Below are positions 1 to 5,741 of a stretch of 12,598 nt of DNA, piece by piece (position 1 is the first letter of the stretch; each line of letters opens with the position of its first letter). The stretch spans positions 1 to 12,598 of the forward strand of contig JBARRO010000236.1 in assembly GCA_049644265.1 (NCBI GenBank), read 5' to 3'. Below the pieces are notes generated by a model that made no database searches, was not told the DNA's origin, and saw only the letters and a program-made list of their open reading frames with translations. A program made the position numbers and the translations under genes. Source of the stretch: JBARRO01 sp049644265 (lineage in GTDB: Bacteria; Bacteroidota; Ignavibacteria; UBA10030).

Positions 1-655
1 AGACCGATCCGAATGCAATTGCCGATTTCGTACTGGCGAGCTGGAGACCTCCTGTGCCACTGAGAGGTACTTTGATCGCACCGCCGACAGTTCCGTCATG
101 CGACACAACGGCTGTGTCGGCAAATGACTTGAGGGTGTCCGGTGAGAACGTGACGAGGACCTTCAGGCTATCTCCCGCGTTGATGCTTCCTGCAGCGAAA
201 GAAAGAGAAAATTTTGTTGTCGCGACAGTGACATTGGAAACCGTGCGAATTTGCCCGGAGATATTCTTGACATAGAAACTGTCTGTCTTAGAAGACCCCG
301 CCGAAACGGTCCCGAATGCGATCGCTGCCTTCGTGCTGGCGAGTTGGAGGCCTCCTGTGCCGCTCAAGGTAACCTTGATCGGATTTGTCCCCGCGGCATT
401 GTGCGCAATCTTAACAGTATCCGCATGCGACTTGAGAGTGTCTGGTGTGTAGGTGACATAGTACCAAGCGCTGTCGCCTGCGTTAATGGATCTGACCAGA
501 TTGCCGGTTTTCTCGGTCACGACATACACGCTGAGATTCTTTGTAACACCCGTGACATTCAGCGTGGCCGTTGAGTCGTTCTTCACGTAAAAACTGTCCA
601 CTTTTGCCGTTCCCACGGGAACCGTGGCATAGGCAATTGCGGTTTTTGATACCTT
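1..655 (-). repeat. Tandem 303-base (101-codon) repeats
   Basis: Two full units (655-353 and 352-50) and the start of a third (49-1) encode the ASH-like domains. The join is the most alike: the segments at 336-367 and 33-64 differ at only a few bases and both encode LQLASTK. The bodies of the units have diverged, so only the linkers are near-identical. The exact unit boundaries are my choice; the 303-base shift is directly visible. Confidence 0.8.
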
Positions 656-736
656 TAACTTGTTCTGTGCGCTCGCCTCATTGATCAGGCCGAGGAATAA
701 TCCTACAACAACAACAGAAAGTAAAAGTTTCTTCAT
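1..736 (-). CDS. Secreted protein with tandem ASH/HYDIN-like repeats (C-terminus outside window)
   Basis: The reading frame is open from an ATG at 736 to the left edge, 245 codons visible, with no stop. Residues 1-23 form a clear Sec signal peptide: MKK, a hydrophobic run, then ASA|Q. After it come immunoglobulin-like repeats of the ASPM/SPD-2/Hydin (choice-of-anchor-D) type, each 101 residues: about 28-128, 129-229 and the start of a third at 230. Marks of the unit are FGTV.AG, DSFYVKN, INAGDS, (S/T)PDTLKS and LSGTGGLQLASTK. In other bacteria such repeats belong to exported surface proteins, often ending in a T9SS sorting domain; whether one exists here cannot be seen. The start is supported by AAGGGAG six bases upstream. 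It lies 56 bases after the FN3 lipoprotein gene, so it could be the operon's last gene or have its own promoter; I see no convincing promoter or terminator in that gap. Ligand and role are unknown. Confidence 0.85.
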   Translation of the reverse strand, partial: MKKLLLSVVVVGLFLGLINEASAQNKLKVSKTAIAYATVPVGTAKVDSFYVKNDSTATLNVTGVTKNLSVYVVTEKTGNLVRSINAGDSAWYYVTYTPDTLKSHADTVKIAHNAAGTNPIKVTLSGTGGLQLASTKAAIAFGTVSAGSSKTDSFYVKNISGQIRTVSNVTVATTKFSLSFAAGSINAGDSLKVLVTFSPDTLKSFADTAVVSHDGTVGGAIKVPLSGTGGLQLASTKSAIAFGSV

Positions 737-742
737 GACGTG

Positions 743-749
743 CTCCCTT
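743..749 (-). promoter_or_regulatory. Ribosome binding site of the repeat protein gene
   Basis: On the minus strand this reads AAGGGAG, a strong Shine-Dalgarno match, six bases before the ATG at 736. It is one of the best sites in the window and fixes the start of the repeat protein. Several other genes here have weak sites or none. Confidence 0.6.
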
Positions 750-792
750 CGTAAGAAGATTGATGGGTCGGTAGTACTGACAAACAATAACG

Positions 793-1260
793 TTAAATCT
801 CTTTTCGGAAAACAATATGGAGAACATCCGACGCCGGTCCGACGAAGTTGTCGGCGCCGTTCGGGATTATCCTATAGTAGAGGTTGAGGCTGTCTGTCGC
901 AAGAGATTGCAGGGTTGCGGTAGTGTCAGGGAAAGACGGAAATCCGGAAACCGGCTTACGAACGATTTCCATCGGAGCGAAATTTCCTGCCGTCGTATCA
1001 TTGACGCTTCGGTAGACATCCCACGACCGGAGGTTGGCGTTTGTCGTGTCGAAAGTCCAAGTAAGGAGAACCATCCGAGTTCCACTTTGTGTCCGCCCGA
1101 GGCTACCCTGAAAATCAAGGACTCGCGGCACCCTGATTGAGTGGTGTTTCGGATTATTGAGAAGATCGGTAATCGGATCGTACGGTTGAGTACATCCCTG
1201 CCAAAAAAGATACAAGAAATTGATGAGGAGGCAAGAAAAAAATGAATTTTTTTTAATCAT
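793..1260 (-). CDS. Putative lipoprotein with a fibronectin type III-like domain
   Basis: This is a 155-residue protein. The frame extends up to an ATG at 1317, but that would put 19 odd residues before the signal sequence and overlap the upstream gene. The ATG at 1260 gives MIKKN, a hydrophobic stretch to residue 20 and QGC, where Cys23 may be lipidated. The lipobox (WQGC) is poor, so plain secretion is possible. Residues about 44-152 look like one fibronectin type III domain: LLTW, then SWDVYRS, and LYYRI near the end. The gene follows the DUF5683-type gene by 31 bases, so it probably shares its transcript. No Shine-Dalgarno site is visible, only an A-rich leader. The second to fourth codons contain a run of eight A. 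The function is unknown; a structural or binding role at the cell surface is a guess. Confidence 0.7.
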   Translation of the reverse strand: MIKKNSFFSCLLINFLYLFWQGCTQPYDPITDLLNNPKHHSIRVPRVLDFQGSLGRTQSGTRMVLLTWTFDTTNANLRSWDVYRSVNDTTAGNFAPMEIVRKPVSGFPSFPDTTATLQSLATDSLNLYYRIIPNGADNFVGPASDVLHIVFRKEI

Positions 1261-1291
1261 TTCTCTTTTTGAGAATAGTTCGTTTTTTGAG

Positions 1292-1918
1292 CTAAAATCG
1301 AATCGAAACCAGTGCATTCATTCCATTTTTTCTGTCCGGGACCAGTGCGAGCGTTGTATGCTCCCTCAGCCGTACTTCGCCGAACGTTTTCTCGCCCTTG
1401 TCATCCGTGAAGAATACAACGTCGATAATGTTGGCAATCCACAAGACAAGGGTGACGGTCCTGTACCGGTTCCGGAGCCGCACTTCATCATCGAGGATCG
1501 ATTTGGTGTCGAGCATTCTTGCCCAGATCTGCTCGGATGAGTCGTATCGTGTTGCAAGGGTCGGATCATATTTCGCCGTTAGCTCAGCGAGTCGTTCATT
1601 CCTTCCAATGATGTTGTTCTCAAGCAGAAGCGTAATGAGACCTGTACCGAGAGTTCCGATTGTAAAGGCAGCTCCTTTTTCCACATTCCCGAGGTAACTC
1701 TGACCCGATCCCGGGATAATTGTCGACAGGACAAGGGCGACAGTTTTCCGCGAAGTCCAGGTATCGGGCGAGACGGACGTTGTTGCGCTGTCCTGGAAGA
1801 TGGGAGTCTCCACTGAGCGTTGTGTGCTCGCCGAATGCACATTTTTCCACTGTCCGGGCAGGATTGTTGTCGCAGCCAGCCAGAGGAAGGTTCCCACGAG
1901 AAGGCGATTTTTGCTCAT
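1292..1918 (-). CDS. DUF5683-type small membrane protein
   Basis: This is a 208-residue protein. The frame runs to an ATG at 1933, but the ATG at 1918 is preferred: it gives MSKNR followed by a hydrophobic signal-like segment (residues 5-20) and has GGA about nine bases upstream. The family mark is at residues 57-89: a helix-forming segment with IIPGSGQSYLGNVEKG, the P-G-x-GQ-x-Y-x-G-x-x-x-KG pattern of DUF5683 proteins. A hydrophobic stretch follows (84-99), then a charged region (104-153) and another hydrophobic segment (155-170). The end, ALVSIRF, resembles a terminal beta strand. DUF5683 proteins are common in Bacteroidota envelopes and have no agreed function. The gene starts 46 bases after the DUF4159 lipoprotein gene and is probably in its operon. 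The family call is from memory of the motif. Confidence 0.7.
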   Translation of the reverse strand: MSKNRLLVGTFLWLAATTILPGQWKNVHSASTQRSVETPIFQDSATTSVSPDTWTSRKTVALVLSTIIPGSGQSYLGNVEKGAAFTIGTLGTGLITLLLENNIIGRNERLAELTAKYDPTLATRYDSSEQIWARMLDTKSILDDEVRLRNRYRTVTLVLWIANIIDVVFFTDDKGEKTFGEVRLREHTTLALVPDRKNGMNALVSIRF

Positions 1919-1964
1919 ACAGTTTTCCAACATTGACGATGTTCAGGCATGAGATTTGGCAACG

Positions 1965-3440
1965 TTACCGCACCGCTCGCGTCGCATAAACGATAGCGTT
2001 TGCACCGAGTGTGAGCTGGGGCAGTCGCTTCAAGTCTCCTTCGTCCCACATCATGGAATATCCTTTCGTGGAGACGACTGCCACAAGCCTCCCTCTCCAG
2101 AAAAGGCCCTCGAGGGTGCTCCTCTTCTCAGGCATGTTCTCCACGTCATCCATGCCCTGGGGAGCCCCCGGGAGTTTCCTCCAGGCCTTGTAAAATTCGT
2201 GATCGTTCGGGATATCCCCGACGGACGCCTGTCGGTCGAGTTTGGACCCAATACTGTGGAGGATCTGCGACATGATGAGAAAGTACTGGTAACTTGAACT
2301 GAACGCCGAGTTGTCAATAAAGAGAAATCCCCCCTGACGTATCATGGAAGCAAGATTCGTAATCTCCTTTTCGGATAGAAGCGGTTCCGAGGGGCCAGGG
2401 AGAAGAAAAGCAATCGTCGCGTTTGCAAGATCAGGAGATTCTGCCATGGAAGTCTTCAGAATGGGAGACACTTTGAGACTGTCTGTGACAAAACGGACGA
2501 TCATGGGCAGGGCGTTGGGTTTTGCGTTCCATTGTTGCTCTCCGTCGTCCCGTCCGGCGATGTTATATCGAATGAGGTGAACTTCGAAAACTTTGGGGAG
2601 TGGCGCCTCCTGCGCGCTCTTTCCCTTTGTCGTGTCCACGCGTGCAAGCGACGGTCTGATTTGCTCCTTCACAAGGAGTGTTCGTTTAAAGTAGAACTGG
2701 AGTGTCATGTACTCGTTCGGTTCGTTGTTTTCGTCGTAGCCGGTGATGAAATCGTTGAGCACCAGCTTAGTTTGTTCGACGGTTTCATTGAGCGGATCAA
2801 AAACAAGGAGCCCTTCACGGCTATCCCCTGCGTAGACCGGCCGCCCGAAATACAGGACCGCGGTTCGGACAATTCCCATCCTTCGTTCGAAGATTTCATC
2901 CTCAACGCCGCTGGCACCTTTCCGTCGTTTATAATACGCTTCCAGACTTTGATTACGGCTGGTTTTTTCCTCTCTCCCGTACCCCGGGAGTAAATCTCCC
3001 CGATCTGTTACCAGGACTGCTTTTTCGGGGTCAAAGTTCAGCTTTGAAGCAGCATAGTTGAAAATGCTGACCTTGAAAACGCCAAAGCGGTTTGGAGTGT
3101 AACCGAGCTGAGGGTCCACCCAATTCGCGTACGTAAAAGGGTTGGCTGAGTATTCAAGATCTTTCGAGTCGTCAGGGAATTCGTACGTGTTGAGCTGGTA
3201 ATCCGACAAATACTTGACCTCGACCTTAAACGTCTTCCGATTGAACACAATGGAAAGGCTGTCCTTGCTGACGGTGTAGCTGCTGTCATTGAAGGTGAGC
3301 GTTTGCTCGATGTCCGGTACCAGGGTGTACTCAAGCTGTTCGGGCGGAAAGAACAGATAACGGTATGCGCGATCGCAGCCGGTAAGACCGGCCAGAATAG
3401 CGCTTGTTACGACAACAAGGATGATGGATCGTTTCGTCAT
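1965..3440 (-). CDS. Lipoprotein with C-terminal DUF4159 domain
   Basis: This is a 491-residue protein. Residues 1-21 are a lipoprotein signal with a good lipobox, LTGC, so Cys22 should be lipidated. Residues about 30-270 are an unassigned periplasmic region with Asp, Tyr and Phe in plenty. Residues 283-488 match DUF4159: VHLIRYN and W304, RQGGFLFIDN (368-377), NDHEFY (412-417), LEGLFWRGRLVAVVSTKGY (443-461) and LGANAIVYAT (478-487). DUF4159 has the class I glutamine amidotransferase-like fold, but no Cys lies in this domain, so glutaminase chemistry is unlikely. A second DUF4159 protein is encoded two genes upstream at 4281-5693. The ATG overlaps the previous stop by four bases (ATGA), which suggests translational coupling; there is no clear ribosome site. 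DUF4159 proteins elsewhere often occur in envelope operons, with no settled role. Confidence 0.85.
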   Translation of the reverse strand: MTKRSIILVVVTSAILAGLTGCDRAYRYLFFPPEQLEYTLVPDIEQTLTFNDSSYTVSKDSLSIVFNRKTFKVEVKYLSDYQLNTYEFPDDSKDLEYSANPFTYANWVDPQLGYTPNRFGVFKVSIFNYAASKLNFDPEKAVLVTDRGDLLPGYGREEKTSRNQSLEAYYKRRKGASGVEDEIFERRMGIVRTAVLYFGRPVYAGDSREGLLVFDPLNETVEQTKLVLNDFITGYDENNEPNEYMTLQFYFKRTLLVKEQIRPSLARVDTTKGKSAQEAPLPKVFEVHLIRYNIAGRDDGEQQWNAKPNALPMIVRFVTDSLKVSPILKTSMAESPDLANATIAFLLPGPSEPLLSEKEITNLASMIRQGGFLFIDNSAFSSSYQYFLIMSQILHSIGSKLDRQASVGDIPNDHEFYKAWRKLPGAPQGMDDVENMPEKRSTLEGLFWRGRLVAVVSTKGYSMMWDEGDLKRLPQLTLGANAIVYATRAVR

Positions 3441-4306
3441 TGGTTCGAAAAATCCAATTCAAAATCGACGGACTGTTCGGGGCGGCCTGACTTCAGGAGC
3501 GTGACATCAGGAAAGATGAACGTAAAGTGTTTCACGGAACTCTCGAACTTCTGAAAGAATAGAAGTCCGCTTGCCCGGGCACCTGCAAAGACTGCTGTCC
3601 CCGAAAATTGAGCCCGTTGAACCTGCGAGGAGGTCCTCAAGAAATATTCTCTTGAAAATCCCGGAGTGCTCAGCGCAAACGGTGTCAGCGATGCCCTTGC
3701 CCACCGTGCTTCCAGGTCGACGAACAGGTCGTCCTTTGAGAGCGCCATTTTCTGCTCGCCGGTGTCGTCAATGAGCGCGGCAGAAAATGGAGCGACGCGA
3801 ATTTTTTCGCTTCGAAGGTTCTGGACCGTCACTGCGATGATGGTCATGGTTGGATGGCCGTCATCGTCCGCAAACGGACTGAGGATGAACTCCGGGAAGA
3901 GCGGGTTTCCCCAGTAGTCCCGAATCCGGTCAGCCTGGTATTCTTTGTATCTATTATAGAGAGTGAGGAGGTCACTATTATTGCCGTCCGCGTAGTTTAC
4001 GTATCCGTCCTTCAGAATCGGAGCGAAATCTTTATAACTGATCCGGCGGACTCCAAGAAAATTTGGCTCGATCTCCCGTCCGCTCACAAGGACTGCTGTG
4101 AATCTGATACTATCACGCTCGAGCGTCAGCTGTTGGGGTCGTTGCTGTTTTCCCCTTTGTTGCGGAAAACGATGCGGATTTTCCAGACCCGCATGGCTGT
4201 TCTGAAGGTCGGGGCTGGTGCTTGAGCAACCGGCGGTTATCGCAGCAATCGCAACGTAGAGCACCATGCGTCCCGAAGGATTACTTCCTTTGAGTCTCGT
4301 TTGCAA
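3437..4306 (-). CDS. Lipoprotein of unknown family, between two DUF4159 genes
   Basis: The frame is open from at least 4354. I chose the TTG at 4306 (289 residues) because it gives a normal lipoprotein signal: basic residues (QTRLKG), a hydrophobic stretch (VLYVAIAAI) and lipobox TAGC with Cys27, and has AAGG six bases upstream. The alternative ATG at 4267 leaves no basic residue before the hydrophobic part, and a TTG at 4354 makes the leader too long. The mature protein has a Gln/Arg-rich linker (FPQQRGKQQRPQQ), then a globular region with RISYKDFAPIL, YNRYKEYQADRIRDYW and a likely beta-rich second half. I do not recognise the family. It overlaps the upstream DUF4159 gene by 26 bases and the downstream one by four, so it probably works with both. 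A periplasmic, outer-membrane-anchored partner is the likeliest role, by context only. Confidence 0.8.
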   Translation of the reverse strand: MQTRLKGSNPSGRMVLYVAIAAITAGCSSTSPDLQNSHAGLENPHRFPQQRGKQQRPQQLTLERDSIRFTAVLVSGREIEPNFLGVRRISYKDFAPILKDGYVNYADGNNSDLLTLYNRYKEYQADRIRDYWGNPLFPEFILSPFADDDGHPTMTIIAVTVQNLRSEKIRVAPFSAALIDDTGEQKMALSKDDLFVDLEARWARASLTPFALSTPGFSREYFLRTSSQVQRAQFSGTAVFAGARASGLLFFQKFESSVKHFTFIFPDVTLLKSGRPEQSVDFELDFSNQ

Positions 4307-5693
4307 GCTTCGCCTTGTTTTGGTCGTTGATGCCACCCTTAACTGTGCAGGCAAAAACGATGATATTCACTCCGAAATGAAGCTGCCTGGTATTGTCGTA
4401 TTGTGGGGTGATATATCTCCATTCTCCCCACGCATGGGTATAACCCTTGTTTGAAATGAGGACCGCAAGCCTCCCGTTCAGGAAAATCCCTTCCAATTGC
4501 TTGTTTACTTCCACGATACGCGACGGGCTGACCGGAAAGTTGATATTATCGAGGCCCGGCGGCGGTCCGTCAAAATCCTCCCAGCAGTGGTAGAGCCAGT
4601 GATTCGACGGAATGCGTTCAAATTCTGCGTCGTATCCCAACGCATCCTTGAGCAGAGCCCGAACGCTCTTATTGAATGCTCCGGATGTTTGGGCGTATCC
4701 ATCGTCGATGACAAGAACTCCCCCTTTTCTCAACCATTTACCGAGGTTTTGAGTCTCCTGCGGCGTATACTGGACTGCCGCAACAAATCCCATCATGAAC
4801 AACACGGGAATGGTCAATAGCTGCTTGTCGTCCAGGCGAATGTTTCCGGACAAATTGATTCTTACATCGGTGCTGTCTCGCGCGTAATCAACCAACGTCA
4901 GCAAGGCGCGGGGAAACGCATTCCAACCCTCTTCACCGTTGGGCTCGTTCCTGGTTGATTTCCATCGCAGTTGATAAAAGTTCAGCATTCCTGTGACTTT
5001 TTTCTTGTTCCGGGGGTCCTGCTCCACAAGGACGTCGAAGCGGTCGCTGAGGTTCTCATAGCTGACCAATTCATCCCTGAGGCTTGCGAGTCCGCTGCTC
5101 CCTGCGGTGCGGCTGTTGCTCACTTCTTCATTGATGTCGGGCTGGAAGTCAACGCCCGCTGTTTGGCCTTCTCCCCACCCCAGTTTCCCTCCGACGCCAA
5201 GGCTGCGTCCGAATGCCAGAGCTCCTCCCGGGATGCCCCAGGATGCCTCGGCATTCGAACCGCCCGTCATTGCGCCGTAGAAAATACTTCCTTCCACGCG
5301 GCTTGCCTTGCCACTGCTCTGCGCTGTCGACCGGGTGGGCGCGGTCTGTTCCACGCGTGTCACCTGCGTGGGAGCAAACTTTATTTCCCGGGGACTGAAT
5401 GCCTGCGTATACGAAGGCGTTTTACTGACGGAGAATGACTTTGCGAGTCGTGGTGCCCGCAACTCGAACTTGACCGGCGGTTGAATGAGGTCATAATCGC
5501 TTCGTTCGACCGAGACCGACATTTCGTTTGATTCCTGATGCGTCGCAACATAGTAGCTGAACGTGGTGAGGAGATGGAGAAGCGCCGCGAGAACGAACGC
5601 GATCGCAAAATACTTCTGGTATGCGCCCTTCCACTGACCGAGCTTACGCCGGGATTCCTTTGCCACAGTTGTATTGACGCCTTCAGTGCTCAT
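4281..5693 (-). CDS. TonB-like membrane-anchored protein with C-terminal DUF4159 domain
   Basis: This is a 470-residue protein. A basic cytoplasmic end (RRK, residues 15-17) is followed by one membrane helix at 28-50 containing LLHLL, then a periplasmic stretch with QPPVKFELRAP and spaced Pro and charged residues (69-125). That layout is like the N-terminus of TonB or TolA-type energy transducers. A Gly-rich linker fills 135-180. Residues 233-451 are DUF4159: NFYQLRW (238-244), LRKGGVLVIDDG (321-332), NHWLYHCW (364-371), LEGIFLNGRLAVLISNKGY (400-418) and FGVNIIVFACT (440-450). No TonB C-terminal domain is present. The DUF4159 part is clearly related to that of the lipoprotein at 1965-3440. 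The ATG is preceded by GAGGGAG. The gene starts 35 bases after the TPR gene. The TonB comparison rests on layout, not on a decisive motif; a plain membrane-anchored DUF4159 protein is the safe reading. Confidence 0.8.
   Translation of the reverse strand: MSTEGVNTTVAKESRRKLGQWKGAYQKYFAIAFVLAALLHLLTTFSYYVATHQESNEMSVSVERSDYDLIQPPVKFELRAPRLAKSFSVSKTPSYTQAFSPREIKFAPTQVTRVEQTAPTRSTAQSSGKASRVEGSIFYGAMTGGSNAEASWGIPGGALAFGRSLGVGGKLGWGEGQTAGVDFQPDINEEVSNSRTAGSSGLASLRDELVSYENLSDRFDVLVEQDPRNKKKVTGMLNFYQLRWKSTRNEPNGEEGWNAFPRALLTLVDYARDSTDVRINLSGNIRLDDKQLLTIPVLFMMGFVAAVQYTPQETQNLGKWLRKGGVLVIDDGYAQTSGAFNKSVRALLKDALGYDAEFERIPSNHWLYHCWEDFDGPPPGLDNINFPVSPSRIVEVNKQLEGIFLNGRLAVLISNKGYTHAWGEWRYITPQYDNTRQLHFGVNIIVFACTVKGGINDQNKAKLANETQRK
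4313..4316 (-). promoter_or_regulatory. Ribosome binding site favouring a TTG start at 4306
   Basis: AAGG on the minus strand lies six bases before the TTG at 4306, inside the 3' end of the TonB-like gene. It supports this start over the ATG at 4267, whose only candidate (GGGA) is three bases away. Confidence 0.4.
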
Positions 5694-5696
5694 GCT

Positions 5697-5703
5697 CTCC
5701 CTC
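5697..5703 (-). promoter_or_regulatory. Ribosome binding site of the TonB-like DUF4159 gene
   Basis: GAGGGAG on the minus strand, a few bases before the ATG at 5693. It lies in the 35-base gap after the TPR gene, so this gene can be translated independently of its upstream neighbour. Confidence 0.55.
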
Positions 5704-5719
5704 GACCCTGCCTGCGTTC

Positions 5720-5741
5720 AACCGGCGGTCATTTGCCGGCT
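5720..5741 (-). other. Inverted repeat around the TPR gene stop codon
   Basis: In the minus-strand transcript AGCCGGC and GCCGGUU can pair over seven positions, one of them G-U, with an eight-base loop that holds the UGA stop of the TPR gene. No run of U follows, so it is not a typical terminator. It could be chance or an RNA stability or processing element. Confidence 0.3.

Noticed and set aside
737..792. Promoter or terminator in the 56-base gap
   Set aside because: TTGTTT with ATCAAT 17 bases on, and a TTTG/TAnnTTTG-type Bacteroidota promoter, both match poorly. No stem followed by a U run is present.
1261..1317. Longer start of the FN3 lipoprotein gene at 1317
   Set aside because: It would overlap the DUF5683-type gene and bury the signal sequence behind 19 residues. 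The ATG at 1260 fits better.
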